In this document: one piece after another, positions 27,463-37,861 of the stretch
How the letters are laid out: each line of letters starts with the position of its first letter
Position numbering within the stretch: the stretch's first letter is position 1
Assembly (NCBI RefSeq): GCF_026319365.1
Contig: NZ_JAPDMS010000001.1
Location: forward strand, 1,118,456 to 1,182,455
Length of the DNA stretch: 64,000 nucleotides
Source: Methylophaga sp. OBS1
GTDB lineage: Bacteria; Pseudomonadota; Gammaproteobacteria; Nitrosococcales; Methylophagaceae
Direction: 5' to 3'
Position numbers and translations under genes: made by a program
The notes under the pieces: model-generated
Told to the model about the DNA's origin: nothing
Database searches by the model: none
The model's input: the letters and a program-made list of their open reading frames with translations, nothing else

Positions 27463-30055
27463 CGCTGATATACGCAAATTGTTCCTCGACTTCTTTGCCG
27501 GCAAGGGACACGAAGTGGTTTCCAGTAGTCCGCTGGTGCCTGCCAACGATCCGACCCTGTTGTTTACCAACGCTGGCATGGTCCAATTCAAGGAGACCTT
27601 CCTGGGCCAGGAAACCCGCGCCTACACACGTGCAGTGACGACCCAGCGTTGTGTGCGAGCCGGTGGTAAGCATAATGACCTGGAAAACGTCGGTTACACC
27701 GCCCGTCACCATACCTTTTTTGAAATGCTGGGTAACTTCAGCTTCGGTGATTATTTCAAGCGTGAAGCGATCCAATATGCCTGGGAGTTTCTGACAGACA
27801 CGCTGGGACTGCCACCAGAAAAACTCTGGGTCACGGTGTTTGAGGAAGATGATGAGGCCGCCGATATCTGGCTCAAAGAAATCGGTATTTCTGCAGAGCG
27901 TTTCTCCCGCATCGGTGCCAAGGATAACTTCTGGTCGATGGGCGATACCGGTCCCTGCGGTCCCTGCTCCGAGATTTTTTATGATCACGGCCCTGAGGTT
28001 GCCGGTGGTCCACCGGGAACACCGGAAGAAGACGGCGACCGCTATATCGAGATCTGGAATCTCGTATTCATGCAGTACAATCGCAGCGCTGATGGCACCC
28101 TCACGCCACTGCCTAAACCCTCAGTGGATACCGGCATGGGGCTGGAGCGACTGGCTGCTGTGCTGCAAAACGTGCACAACAACTACGACATCGATCTGTT
28201 CCAGCACCTGATTAAAGCCATTCAGGCCCTGTCAGGCACTGAAGATAGCAGCAACTTCTCGCTGCGGGTGATTGCTGACCATATCCGGTCCTGCTCATTC
28301 ATGATTGCTGACGGCGTGCACCCATCAAATGAAGGTCGTGGTTATGTACTGCGCCGTATCATCCGCCGTGCGATTCGTCACGGTCATAAACTGGGCCTTA
28401 AAGACACCTTCTTCCACAAACTGGTGCAACCATTAGTTGATGAAATGGGCGAGGCATTCCCGGAACTGGCTCAAGCCCAGTCCCTGGTTGAAAAGGCCCT
28501 GTTGCAGGAAGAGAATCGTTTCGCCGACACGCTGGATAACGGTCTGCGCATTCTGGATCAGGCGATTGAAGACATGGGGGACAAGGAGATTCCGGGGGAA
28601 ACTGTGTTCCTGTTGTATGACACCTATGGCTTCCCTATCGATTTGACCGCTGATATCGCCCGCGAGCGTGGTCTGACTATCGATATCGCCGGCTTCGAGC
28701 GGGCGATGGAAGAACAACGTTCACGTGCCCGCAGTGCCAGCCAGTTCGGTGGCGGCATGACCGAACAACTCAATATTGACAGCGAAACTGAGTTCTGTGG
28801 TTATGAGCATACTCAGGAAGACGGCACTATCACCGATATCATTCTCAATGGTGAGCACGTAGACAGCCTGAATGAAGGTCAGGAAGGCATTCTGGTGCTC
28901 GACAATACGCCTTTCTATGCCGAATCCGGTGGCCAGGTTGGCGATCACGGTGAAATCACTACTGATTCCGCCAGCTTCACCGTCACCGATACCCGCAAAC
29001 AGGGCAAAGCCTTCACCCATATCGGCCGCTGTGAAAACGGCCGCTTCCAGGTTGGGCAGAAAGTCACCGCACAGATCGATGAAAACAATCGTCTGGCGAC
29101 CGCGCTGAACCACTCGGCCACACACCTTCTGCATGCCGCTTTACGTAAAGTGCTGGGTGACCATGTCACACAGAAAGGGTCATTGGTTGATCCCCATCGT
29201 CTGCGCTTTGATTTCTCCCACTTTGAGCCATTGACCGATGCGCAGTTGCATGAAATCGAGCGGATGGTTAATCAGCAGATTCGAATGAACCACCCGGTCG
29301 AAACACGCTTGATGGCACTGGAAGAAGCTAAGAATAGCGGTGCCATGGCGCTGTTCGGCGAAAAGTATGATGAAAAAGTCCGCGTGCTCAGCATGAGTGA
29401 TTTTTCTATCGAACTGTGTGGTGGCACCCACGTTAGAAATACAGGCGATATCGGCCTGTTCAAAATCACCGCTGAAGCCGGCATCGCTTCTGGTGTCCGC
29501 CGTATTGAAGCAGTCACAGGCGATACCGCGCTGGATTTCGTCGATAACACGCTGAATACACTCAACCAGGTTTCCGAACTGCTGAAAGCCAAACCTGACA
29601 ATGTGCAGGACAAAGCCTCCGCCTTAGTTCAGCGCAACCGTGAGCTGGAAAAGGAACTGGAAAGTCTGAAAGGGAAACTGGCCAGCAGCGCCGGTGACGA
29701 TCTGGCCAATGATGCTAAAGATATTAATGGCATCAAGGTACTCGCCTCAACGCTTGAGGGTGCTGACGGTAAAGCCCTGCGAGACGCTGTTGATCAGCTC
29801 AAAAACAAGCTGGGCAGTGCGGCGATCGTGCTGACGTCGGTCAAGGATGAAAAAATCACAATTATTGCTGGCGTCACCAAGGATATTACCGATAAAATCC
29901 GCGCCGGTGATCTGGTCGGACATGTAGCCGGTCAGGTCGGAGGTAAAGGTGGCGGCCGCCCGGATATGGCACAGGGCGGCGGTAATGAGCCTCAGAACCT
30001 GGCAGCGGCTTTGGCCTCTGTCTCGGACTGGGTCGGATCTAAGCTGGAAAATTAA
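27452..30055 (+). CDS. alaS: Alanyl-tRNA synthetase
   Basis: Charges tRNA-Ala and edits Ser/Gly mischarging. The 867-residue protein has the class II catalytic core at the N-terminus ([41 protein letters not shown]), the editing domain with [13 protein letters not shown] and [13 protein letters not shown], and the C-terminal C-Ala domain ending with [15 protein letters not shown]. Confidence 0.98.
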   Translation: MKSSADIRKLFLDFFAGKGHEVVSSSPLVPANDPTLLFTNAGMVQFKETFLGQETRAYTRAVTTQRCVRAGGKHNDLENVGYTARHHTFFEMLGNFSFGDYFKREAIQYAWEFLTDTLGLPPEKLWVTVFEEDDEAADIWLKEIGISAERFSRIGAKDNFWSMGDTGPCGPCSEIFYDHGPEVAGGPPGTPEEDGDRYIEIWNLVFMQYNRSADGTLTPLPKPSVDTGMGLERLAAVLQNVHNNYDIDLFQHLIKAIQALSGTEDSSNFSLRVIADHIRSCSFMIADGVHPSNEGRGYVLRRIIRRAIRHGHKLGLKDTFFHKLVQPLVDEMGEAFPELAQAQSLVEKALLQEENRFADTLDNGLRILDQAIEDMGDKEIPGETVFLLYDTYGFPIDLTADIARERGLTIDIAGFERAMEEQRSRARSASQFGGGMTEQLNIDSETEFCGYEHTQEDGTITDIILNGEHVDSLNEGQEGILVLDNTPFYAESGGQVGDHGEITTDSASFTVTDTRKQGKAFTHIGRCENGRFQVGQKVTAQIDENNRLATALNHSATHLLHAALRKVLGDHVTQKGSLVDPHRLRFDFSHFEPLTDAQLHEIERMVNQQIRMNHPVETRLMALEEAKNSGAMALFGEKYDEKVRVLSMSDFSIELCGGTHVRNTGDIGLFKITAEAGIASGVRRIEAVTGDTALDFVDNTLNTLNQVSELLKAKPDNVQDKASALVQRNRELEKELESLKGKLASSAGDDLANDAKDINGIKVLASTLEGADGKALRDAVDQLKNKLGSAAIVLTSVKDEKITIIAGVTKDITDKIRAGDLVGHVAGQVGGKGGGRPDMAQGGGNEPQNLAAALASVSDWVGSKLEN

Positions 30056-30057
30056 GC

Positions 30058-31284
30058 ATGTCACTTATCGTACAGAAATACGGCGGCACGTCCGTAGGCT
30101 CGGTCGAGCGAATCAAAGAAGTTGCCAAAAAAGTTATTGATTACCGTAACCAGGGTCACGATATGGTGGTTGTCGTCTCTGCGATGAGCGGCGAGACCAA
30201 CCGGCTGATTGACTTAGCCAAACAATTGAATGATGAGCCACGTGGTCGCGAACTCGATGTGCTGCTGTCAACCGGTGAACAGGTCACCATCGCCCTGCTT
30301 AGCATGACTTTGCAGCAAATGGGCATGCCAGCGGTATCCTACACCGGCAGTCAGGTGCGTATTCTTACCGACAACGCCCATAACAAGGCACGGATCACCG
30401 AGATCGATGATCACAAAATCCGTGATGATCTCAAACAAGGTAGCGTCGTTGTTGTAGCGGGTTTTCAGGGCTGTGATGAAAACGGCAATATCACCACACT
30501 GGGCCGCGGTGGTAGCGATACCACAGCAGTGGCACTGGCTGCAGCATTGAAAGCTGACGAATGTCAGATCTATACCGACGTTGATGGCGTTTACACCACA
30601 GATCCGCGGGTCGTGCCTGAAGCTCGTCGCCTCGATCACATCACCTTCGAAGAAATGCTGGAAATGGCCAGCTTAGGTGCCAAGGTATTGCAGATTCGCT
30701 CAGTCGAATTTGCCAGTAAATATAATGTTCCGCTTCGTGTGCTCTCTTCTTTCACAGAAGGTGGCGGCACACTGATCGCTGCAGAGGACCCATCAATGGA
30801 ACAAGCTCTTATTTCAGGTATCGCGTTTAACCGCGATGAAGCCAAAATTACCGTACTGGGTGTCCCCGATCATCCCGGCGTCGCCTCACAGATTCTGGGC
30901 CCGGTGGCGGCACAGAATATTGAAGTCGACATGATCATTCAGAACACGGGACACGATTCCACCACCGACTTTACTTTTACCGTCCATCGTAATGATTACA
31001 AATCAGCGCTGAAGATTCTGGAGCAGACAGCTGAAAAACTTGGCGCGCGCGAGGTCAATGGTGATGATCATATCGCCAAAATTTCGGTCGTCGGTGTAGG
31101 TATGCGTTCTCATGCCGGTATTGCCAGCACGATGTTCACTGCGCTTGCTAATGAGAACATCAATATTGAAATGATTTCGACCTCTGAAATTAAAATTTCC
31201 GTGGTAGTCAATGAAAAATACCTGGAACTGGGTGTTCGCGCACTGCACAAGGCATTCAACCTGGAACAGAACCCAGCTGCCTGA
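30058..31284 (+). CDS. lysC: Aspartokinase
   Basis: Phosphorylates aspartate as the entry to lysine, threonine and methionine synthesis. The 408-residue protein has KYGGTSVGSVERI, the kinase core (TTLGRGGSDTTAVALA, YTDVDGVYTTDPR) and two ACT domains from about residue 265, so it should be feedback-controlled. It starts 2 bp after the alaS stop. Monofunctional; no homoserine dehydrogenase domain. Confidence 0.97.
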   Translation: MSLIVQKYGGTSVGSVERIKEVAKKVIDYRNQGHDMVVVVSAMSGETNRLIDLAKQLNDEPRGRELDVLLSTGEQVTIALLSMTLQQMGMPAVSYTGSQVRILTDNAHNKARITEIDDHKIRDDLKQGSVVVVAGFQGCDENGNITTLGRGGSDTTAVALAAALKADECQIYTDVDGVYTTDPRVVPEARRLDHITFEEMLEMASLGAKVLQIRSVEFASKYNVPLRVLSSFTEGGGTLIAAEDPSMEQALISGIAFNRDEAKITVLGVPDHPGVASQILGPVAAQNIEVDMIIQNTGHDSTTDFTFTVHRNDYKSALKILEQTAEKLGAREVNGDDHIAKISVVGVGMRSHAGIASTMFTALANENINIEMISTSEIKISVVVNEKYLELGVRALHKAFNLEQNPAA

Positions 31285-31346
31285 TTTTTGTCATAAAACT
31301 GAGACAATTATCTCGCGAACAACTTAACTTCCTGATAAAATGAACT

Positions 31347-31380
31347 GGACTGTGAAGTAGTTACGACTATTTTACAGTCC
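31347..31380 (+). promoter_or_regulatory. Long stem-loop in the lysC-csrA gap
   Basis: GGACTGTGAAGTAGT, loop TACG, ACTATTTTACAGTCC: all fifteen positions can pair in RNA (two as G-U). The loop is of the stable UNCG type. No T tract follows, so it is not a standard terminator. Further on, ACAAGGAAAT (31410-31419) and ACAGGAC (31429-31435) resemble CsrA sites in the csrA leader, ahead of AAAGGGGAAAA, the ribosome site. Confidence 0.5.
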
Positions 31381-31519
31381 ACAATAAAAGAGACGTATAA
31401 GATCTCTAAACAAGGAAATATTCATTAAACAGGACAAGGCACGAGGCCTTACAGCATGGAAGAATTCACATTTTCTCCTGGTGACCTCGGCCTGCTTTTG
31501 AGAGTAAAGGGGAAAAATC

Positions 31520-31705
31520 ATGTTAATACTCACACGTCGTGTCGGCGAATCACTCATCATTGGTGATGATGTCGTTGTAAATGTGCTTGGTGTTAAAGGT
31601 AACCAGGTCAGAATCGGTGTGGACGCACCTAAAGACGTATCTGTGCATCGTGAAGAAATCTATGATCGTATCCAGCAGGAAAAAGATCACCCGAATGCCG
31701 GTTAA
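31520..31705 (+). CDS. csrA: Carbon storage regulator CsrA
   Basis: A 61-residue dimeric RNA-binding protein that recognises GGA in hairpin loops near ribosome sites and controls carbon storage, motility and biofilm. [40 protein letters not shown] is fully conserved, including Arg44-region residues in the C-terminal strand ([13 protein letters not shown]). The leader carries GGA motifs, so autoregulation is likely. Confidence 0.98.
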   Translation: MLILTRRVGESLIIGDDVVVNVLGVKGNQVRIGVDAPKDVSVHREEIYDRIQQEKDHPNAG

Positions 31706-31760
31706 TTTCACGATATCACTAGCCAAATAAAATACATCTGTTATACTGTGCCGCTTTGAT

Positions 31761-31850
31761 GGAGAGCTGGCCGAGTGGCTGAAGGCGCGCCCCTGCTAAG
31801 GGCGTATAGGTTAACCCCTATCGAGGGTTCGAATCCCTCGCTCTCCGCCA
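31761..31850 (+). tRNA. tRNA-Ser, anticodon GCU
   Basis: A 90-base class II tRNA. The acceptor GGAGAGC pairs with GCTCTCC (31840-31846), with discriminator G and encoded CCA. Anticodon stem CGCCC/GGGCG encloses loop CTGCTAA, anticodon GCT, serine. TATACT at 31742-31747 is a likely -10 box. The csrA-tRNA-Ser-tRNA-Arg order is the usual gammaproteobacterial one. Confidence 0.97.
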
Positions 31851-31859
31851 GAATTATTA

Positions 31860-31888
31860 TTGCGGACATCACTGGATGTTAGTATAAT
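31860..31888 (+). promoter_or_regulatory. Promoter for tRNA-Arg
   Basis: TTGCGG at 31860-31865 and TATAAT at 31883-31888 with 17-bp spacing, ending 11 bp before the tRNA start at 31900. A second promoter within the csrA-tRNA array. Confidence 0.6.
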
Positions 31889-31899
31889 AAACGGCTTTA

Positions 31900-31976
31900 G
31901 CGCCCGTAGCTCAGCTGGATAGAGTACCTGGCTACGAACCAGGCGGTCGGAGGTTCGAATCCTCCCGGGCGCGCCA
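31900..31976 (+). tRNA. tRNA-Arg, anticodon ACG
   Basis: A 77-base tRNA. The acceptor GCGCCCG pairs with CGGGCGC (31966-31972), discriminator G and encoded CCA. The anticodon stem CCTGG/CCAGG encloses loop CTACGAA, anticodon ACG, read as ICG after deamination by TadA. Confidence 0.97.
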
Positions 31977-31992
31977 AAAAAGTAAATACAAT

Positions 31993-32028
31993 AAAGCAGT
32001 TATTCGCCTAGCGATGACTGCTTTTTTT
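31993..32028 (+). terminator. Terminator after tRNA-Arg
   Basis: AAAGCAGT pairs with ACTGCTTT across a 16-base loop, followed by TTTT. It lies just before the converging 32041 gene and could serve both strands. Confidence 0.7.
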
Positions 32029-32040
32029 GTGCTCATCTCT

Positions 32041-35000
32041 TTACTTCTCGCTTACTCCATCATTGGCCGCTTTCACCCGGTTGCGACCTGATTGTTTAGC
32101 TCGATAAAGTGCGGTATCGGCTGCTCGAAGTAGTTGTTCCAGACCTGCTTCAGCCTCGGGCGTCACAGTGGCCGTCCCCGCGCTTAAAGTCACCACCTCG
32201 GCGGTTGAAGAGTGCGCGTGCTCTATTGCCAGACTCTCTATGGCAGCACGCACCTTTTCCCCCATAAGCGTTGCGCCCTGGCTGTCAGTGTCTGGCAGGA
32301 TAAGGATAAATTCCTCGCCACCATATCGAGCAAGCAGATCTCCCGGTCTTTGTAGTTGTGCTCGTAATGTTTCAGCAACCGATATCAGGCAGTTGTCCCC
32401 TGCCCGATGACCATAATTATCATTAAAGGCCTTGAAGTGATCGACATCAAGCATAATCACCGATAAAGGCTTTTTTTCACGCCGCAGTCGAGTCCATACC
32501 TCAGCCAGGTAGGCATCTCCACGGCGGCGGTTAGCAATGCCGGTCAGACCGTCATGTTCAGCCAGTCCCTGCAATTTCTGATTAAGCTGCTCCAGTCGCG
32601 CCGTCCGCTCGGCTACTTTATGTTCCAGAGTCCGGGAATAATCCTGAACCTGTTCGTACAGACTGGCATTCTCAATTGCGACCGATGCCTGGGCTGCCAA
32701 CAACTGAATCACCTCCACTCGTGATTGAGTAAAGACACCGCTCGCGAGGTTATTTTCCATATATAAAGCGCCCTCAAAACGCTCACGTCTGATGGGCACG
32801 CACAATACCGACTTGGGTCTGAACTTGAGTATATAAGGATCCTGAGTGAATAAACTTTTCTGCGATACATCATGGATAACTTCTGATTCACCACTTCGCA
32901 GTACCTGAGTGATCAGGGTGACCGGTAGTGCAAGACGACCACCTTCATTATCAGGAATCAGTGATTGATGAGGTAAACCTGCTGTCGATAATGTCGATTC
33001 GGGTAGAGCAACAGCCTCTACAACCAATCGACCACCTCGAACAACGACCAGACATCCCCATTGACCGCCGGCATTTTCAAGCACGATATTCATCGTCGTT
33101 TTGAGCAAGCGGTCCAGTACGATTTCGCCGGAGATTTCCCTTGAAGCTTTCATGACTGAGGCGAGGTCGATATCGGTCGGCTCTCTCTGTACAGCATGAC
33201 TATTTACTTCTGCCGACAACGCTTTTAATACCGGGAATTCCTGTTCCAGCAGATCGACTTTCCGCTGGGCACCCCAGCGATCATATAGATGATAGGCGCC
33301 GCGTAAATAACCCAGCGCTGCCCTTTCCCGTCTATGTGCAAGTAAATATCGCGCAGCTCGCTCATGAGCCGTGGCCTCGTCTCGAAGGAATCCTGTTTCT
33401 CTCGCCGCATCGATCGCAGCTTCATAGTATTCCAGAGCTAACTCAAGCGTGCCTTGCAAGCTCTCCAGTTCTGCTTCCATCAGATACTGAAGATGGCGAA
33501 AGTTGTCCGGGCAGTTATCCGCCCACCGTTTCATTTGTTCAAGATCACGTATCATGCGTTCACGGGTATCGCGCTGCTGATTTGCCGCCATTTTGGGATA
33601 GTGACTTGCCAGCGTCATAAATGCCACGATATAGAAACGAACCAGCTGCGGCAGAGACATCGCTGATTTGACCAGGCCATCCTGTGCCCTGACGTGTTCC
33701 AGTGCTAAATCTGTCTCGCCATACAGAAAACAAATTTCGGCACTGTAGATATGGTAATTGGCAATACCCGTCATAAACCCACGCTGGTGCATGCCGGCCA
33801 GACAGGCCTCTTGGTCAAAGCTGGCGTCACTGAGCGAATAGGGATTATCTGTCAGGCCAAGCAGGTTTCGCTGAAATTGTAAAAATAAGGTCCCTGAATC
33901 CAGTGAATCCTGATAGGCACACTCACGCACAATCTCCAGATTCTCGGCATGCAGTCGATGTGCTGTTTCCAAGTCCAGCTTTGGATCCCAAATGACACAA
34001 TCCTGAGCACTGTAGGCGAGGTAAAGTAAGTCCCCCGTCTGATAGCCCGCTTCAATACCTCTGCGGAACCAGGGGGTCAGACTTGACCAGTGATGACTCC
34101 AATGATGTACGAACATCCCATAGACATAGATAACTCTTGCCCTGAGCGTGAGATCATCGAGTCGCTCATTGATAGCCAGGCCGACTTTACCATACTGATA
34201 ACCCAGTGCTGGCTCATTGAGTTCGCCACAAAGCAGCATGCCATAAGCCGCATAAATAAAAGCAGACTCCGGGCAGTTGCCATGACGTAATGACAAATTG
34301 ACTGATTTCAGCACCAGATAGGGGAATAACTTACCACTACCGGATAAAAAGGCGGCCGCAAAAATTTCCATCAACAATCGCATCGCGGTCAGTGCTGATT
34401 TGTCCTGAACCAGAGGTGCATCGACCAAATCTGAGATAGCCCGCCCCTGCAGGTTCGCTTCAACCAAGCGTCGCTCTTCGTCGATGTCTGCATCTCCAGG
34501 CTGGTCAGTAAAATCCACACCAAGCAGCGCTAATCCCTCGATTGCCGAATGAATAGACGCTGCCATTCGGCCCAGTGTCGCGTATTGGCGGGTACGAATG
34601 GCCAGTATGTCTGCTCGCGCCAAATCCGACTCAGCATGCTCAAGCAAGATCGCTATCCCATTCTCAGCCGCCTCAGTACGTCCGGTAAGATAGGCACACT
34701 GCTGCGTTTCCAGTGCAAGATCTTTCATAAATACAGGCGTGCGCTGCCATGAATCAGCGGGTAACTGTTCCGCGGCAACCATCAGGTAGTGCCAGGCTGA
34801 TTCATAGGCTGAAGACTGCCTGGCACGGACACCCGCTCGCAAATTCAATTCTGCAAGCAGCCATCGCTCTTCTATGGAATCAATTAGTGCTCGCCCGGCA
34901 TTGAGATGCTCAACGATATCGATAAGACGATCATCAGGCACTGTCTCCTGACCCAGGTGCTGAAGCACTAAGCGTCCAACGAAAAGATGAACAGCTTGTC

Positions 35001-37119
35001 GTTGCTGAGGGTCGATCAAGGCATAGGCAGCCTGTTGCACACGATCATGATGGAATTTATAAGTTGGATTAAAGTCCAACCCCAGGTCGCCCTCTCCTAC
35101 CAGTCGATAATCACTGTGCAAGGGCAGGATGGTGTGTTGCTTCAATGCTGGCTGTAATGCCTTAGCGGTGTCTGATAAAGAATGCTCATAGACCAGCGAG
35201 AGGGTATGCAAATCAAAACGACCACCAATGCAGGCGGCCAATTGCAGAATCAGCTGTGTGTCAGACTCAAACCGCCTGAGATTATCCACCATAAACTCAA
35301 CGACATCGCTACTGACAGTTGACCACCGTGCCGCATCCAAATCCCAGTCCCATTGTCCCGTATTCAGATCTGCTGTTATCGCAGCTTCCTTGTGAAGTTG
35401 CCGCAGCAATTCATTTGTAAAAAAAGGATTACCCTGCGCCTTGTCATAGAGCATATTGCTGAGTGGTCGTACTTCAGCCGGTTCGCGATATAAGCCTTCA
35501 GCCACGAGTTTTTCCACAGAGCTTCTATCAAGCGGCCCCAGCGGTAAAGGGTGAATATTAGCCTGTTCCTGAACCTCTTCCAGCAATAACCGAAGTGGGT
35601 GTCCCGGCCCCACTTCGTTACTGCGATAAGCCCCGATAAACAGCAAGTGTTTGAGCTCATGGGTCGTCATCATGCGACGCAGAAAATCCAGTGTAGGCGT
35701 ATCACTCCACTGCAGATCATCAAGAAACAGCACAACCGGATGCCCCTCCCCTGCAAACACACGTAGAAAAGCAAGCAAAACGAGGTGTAACCGGTTACTG
35801 GCTTCCGCTGGTGGCAATGTGGCAACTGAGGGTTGAGAGCCGATGATTAATTCCAGCTCCGGTACCAAATCCACGACCAGAGCGGCATTCGGTGTCAGCG
35901 CCTCCAGTAGCTGTTCTCGCCAACCGGCCAGCTCTGCTTCAGCTAATGCCAGAATCTGCTGAACGAGACCGCGTAAGGCGGTTGCCAGTACTTTGTAGGC
36001 TTCACCATGTTGAAACTGCTCGAATTTGCCCTGAACCAGAAAGCCGTGCTCGCGCACCAGCGGTCGATCTATCTCGTTAACCAATGCCGATTTACCGACA
36101 CCGGAATAACCATGAATCAGGCAGAATGCCGTCCCCCCTGACGCGGCAGTATCGAACAGCTGCATCAACGTCGCGAGCTCTCGTTCACGACCATAGATGG
36201 TTTGTGGAATCAGGAACTTATGTCCCATATCCCTCTTACCCAGTTGAAAACGCTCAATTTTATGGCCAGCGGCCAAGCGATCCGCACAGTATTTCAGATC
36301 GTGTATCAGTCCAGCAGCACTCTGATATCGTGATTCGGGGCTTTTTGCCATCAGCTTGAGGACGATATCCGATAGCGCCTCTGGTATCGCTTCAACGATT
36401 TGATGGGGGGCTGGTGGGAGTCGACTGATATGACTGTGGACCCATCCCAACGGACTGTCTGCCTGAAATGGTTTTTCCCCGGTCATTAACTCGAACAACA
36501 ACACGCCGAGCGAGTAATAATCAGATCGGTAATCCAACTCCCGATTCATCCTGCCTGTCTGCTCAGGCGACATATAGGCTAGCGGTCCGTCGATATGCCT
36601 GGACAGTTGTACGGTCTGCCGCTCCTGATCTAATTCAGAAGCAATGCCAAAGCCTGCCAGCGCTACATCACCACTGACAGGGTCAAAAAGGATATGGTCG
36701 GGGGTTAGTGCTTTATGCACAATATCCTGTTCGTGAAGTCTCTCCAGGATATGAGCAAGTTGTAAGGCAATATTGAGCACTTCGACAAGCAATAAAATCT
36801 TGCCTTCTTTGGCGCTGAGATGGGATTGAAGGGTGTGACTGAAGTACTCGCAGATCAGTGCCAGATTACCGCTACCGTGAGTCTGCACTGCATAAATCTG
36901 ACGCACTCCGGTCACTTCTTTCAGCTGTCGCAACATGCGACCTTCACGATACATTTCGGCCACCTGTTGACGCTCAGGGTATTCGGCATCAATCGTCTCA
37001 ACCGCTACAGGGAGATTGTCTTGTATGCGATAAGCTCGATAAATAACCCGTCCCCCACTTTGATAAAGCGCGGAGCCCACTTCATAGCCGGGTAGTTGCA
37101 GTCCTTTTTTCACCCTCAT
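32041..37119 (-). CDS. PknK-like protein: pseudokinase, AAA ATPase, helical repeats, GAF and GGDEF
   Basis: A 1692-residue sensor. Residues about 10-280 form a protein-kinase fold in which the lysine of the VAIK motif is Glu (VAVE, residue 41), HRD is HKA (135-137) and DFG is GFG (156-158); catalysis is unlikely. Residues 310-600 hold an AAA/STAND ATPase with Walker A GYSGVGKS (337-344) and Walker B VVLFLDD. A long helical-repeat region follows, then a GAF domain (about 1350-1500), a coiled coil, and a GGDEF domain with intact GGEEF (1600-1604) and the inhibitory site RPGD (1591-1594). So it should make cyclic di-GMP. Third gene of an operon with 37134 and 37862. Input signal unknown. Confidence 0.88.
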   Translation of the reverse strand: MRVKKGLQLPGYEVGSALYQSGGRVIYRAYRIQDNLPVAVETIDAEYPERQQVAEMYREGRMLRQLKEVTGVRQIYAVQTHGSGNLALICEYFSHTLQSHLSAKEGKILLLVEVLNIALQLAHILERLHEQDIVHKALTPDHILFDPVSGDVALAGFGIASELDQERQTVQLSRHIDGPLAYMSPEQTGRMNRELDYRSDYYSLGVLLFELMTGEKPFQADSPLGWVHSHISRLPPAPHQIVEAIPEALSDIVLKLMAKSPESRYQSAAGLIHDLKYCADRLAAGHKIERFQLGKRDMGHKFLIPQTIYGRERELATLMQLFDTAASGGTAFCLIHGYSGVGKSALVNEIDRPLVREHGFLVQGKFEQFQHGEAYKVLATALRGLVQQILALAEAELAGWREQLLEALTPNAALVVDLVPELELIIGSQPSVATLPPAEASNRLHLVLLAFLRVFAGEGHPVVLFLDDLQWSDTPTLDFLRRMMTTHELKHLLFIGAYRSNEVGPGHPLRLLLEEVQEQANIHPLPLGPLDRSSVEKLVAEGLYREPAEVRPLSNMLYDKAQGNPFFTNELLRQLHKEAAITADLNTGQWDWDLDAARWSTVSSDVVEFMVDNLRRFESDTQLILQLAACIGGRFDLHTLSLVYEHSLSDTAKALQPALKQHTILPLHSDYRLVGEGDLGLDFNPTYKFHHDRVQQAAYALIDPQQRQAVHLFVGRLVLQHLGQETVPDDRLIDIVEHLNAGRALIDSIEERWLLAELNLRAGVRARQSSAYESAWHYLMVAAEQLPADSWQRTPVFMKDLALETQQCAYLTGRTEAAENGIAILLEHAESDLARADILAIRTRQYATLGRMAASIHSAIEGLALLGVDFTDQPGDADIDEERRLVEANLQGRAISDLVDAPLVQDKSALTAMRLLMEIFAAAFLSGSGKLFPYLVLKSVNLSLRHGNCPESAFIYAAYGMLLCGELNEPALGYQYGKVGLAINERLDDLTLRARVIYVYGMFVHHWSHHWSSLTPWFRRGIEAGYQTGDLLYLAYSAQDCVIWDPKLDLETAHRLHAENLEIVRECAYQDSLDSGTLFLQFQRNLLGLTDNPYSLSDASFDQEACLAGMHQRGFMTGIANYHIYSAEICFLYGETDLALEHVRAQDGLVKSAMSLPQLVRFYIVAFMTLASHYPKMAANQQRDTRERMIRDLEQMKRWADNCPDNFRHLQYLMEAELESLQGTLELALEYYEAAIDAARETGFLRDEATAHERAARYLLAHRRERAALGYLRGAYHLYDRWGAQRKVDLLEQEFPVLKALSAEVNSHAVQREPTDIDLASVMKASREISGEIVLDRLLKTTMNIVLENAGGQWGCLVVVRGGRLVVEAVALPESTLSTAGLPHQSLIPDNEGGRLALPVTLITQVLRSGESEVIHDVSQKSLFTQDPYILKFRPKSVLCVPIRRERFEGALYMENNLASGVFTQSRVEVIQLLAAQASVAIENASLYEQVQDYSRTLEHKVAERTARLEQLNQKLQGLAEHDGLTGIANRRRGDAYLAEVWTRLRREKKPLSVIMLDVDHFKAFNDNYGHRAGDNCLISVAETLRAQLQRPGDLLARYGGEEFILILPDTDSQGATLMGEKVRAAIESLAIEHAHSSTAEVVTLSAGTATVTPEAEAGLEQLLRAADTALYRAKQSGRNRVKAANDGVSEK

Positions 37120-37133
37120 CGATGATAACCGCG

Positions 37134-37850
37134 CTAGACACCGAATAACCGGTTAAAGGTCGCGCTGTAGTCTTCGTGCGCCGTTTCCCTCAGAGGCTCG
37201 CCATGTCCGCAAAGTGCATGTTTGAAGTTCAGTGTTTTCAGTCGTAAAAAGTCTTCCCCGCCAGGTGCAGCCGCCTGACACCAGACCGGTCCCAGATTGG
37301 CGGGCGTGAAAAAACCCATCTCCTGCATCCGATCTCTGGAAGCATCAGAGAAAAATTCATCGTCTGAAATCCAGTTCTGCAGTGCATCACAGGCGATGAG
37401 GATGCCACCGTCTCGTTTAAGATGCAGAATACCTTCAGGGAGCCGCGTTGTCTGAAACTCAAACAATGAGGCATCGGAAATAGGCAACGGTCCCTCCTCA
37501 CTGAGCGTATGAGTCACTGCCAGTGTATTGTCATTGGCAAGACCGGGTAAGGTCCAGTATCGAGCCTGATAGCGGTCCACATAGAAAGAATCATCACGAC
37601 CATGTAAAGCACCAAGCCGTATGACATCGGTCACCTGTCCGAGACGCTCCAACTCCGCCAATCCCGTTTCATCAAGGCGAACCGTGTTGATGACGATCAG
37701 TCGTTCCCCCTCCCTGACCACGGTCATATTGCGACTAAAACACCAATCCAAATCCTGAAGCACGGTTTCCATCGCACCAGTAACGAAAAAAATATCCTGA
37801 AACACGGGCTCAAGATGTCCATGTGCCAGTGCGGGGCTAAATTGTTCCAT
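37134..37850 (-). CDS. Metallo-beta-lactamase-fold-like (DUF4336-like) protein
   Basis: A 238-residue protein with the pattern FFVTGAM...FSRNMTVVREGERLIVINTVRLDETGLAELERLG ... VIRLGALHGRDDSFYV ... ALCGHGEPL. The beta-strand layout and ending resemble metallo-beta-lactamase-fold hydrolases, but the HxHxDH metal motif is absent and LHGRDDSFY takes its place. I therefore treat it as a non-classical or metal-poor relative. It lies 11 bp after the 37862 gene and 14 bp before the pseudokinase gene, in one operon. Confidence 0.6.
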   Translation of the reverse strand: MEQFSPALAHGHLEPVFQDIFFVTGAMETVLQDLDWCFSRNMTVVREGERLIVINTVRLDETGLAELERLGQVTDVIRLGALHGRDDSFYVDRYQARYWTLPGLANDNTLAVTHTLSEEGPLPISDASLFEFQTTRLPEGILHLKRDGGILIACDALQNWISDDEFFSDASRDRMQEMGFFTPANLGPVWCQAAAPGGEDFLRLKTLNFKHALCGHGEPLRETAHEDYSATFNRLFGV

Positions 37851-37861
37851 TAATGCCCTCC

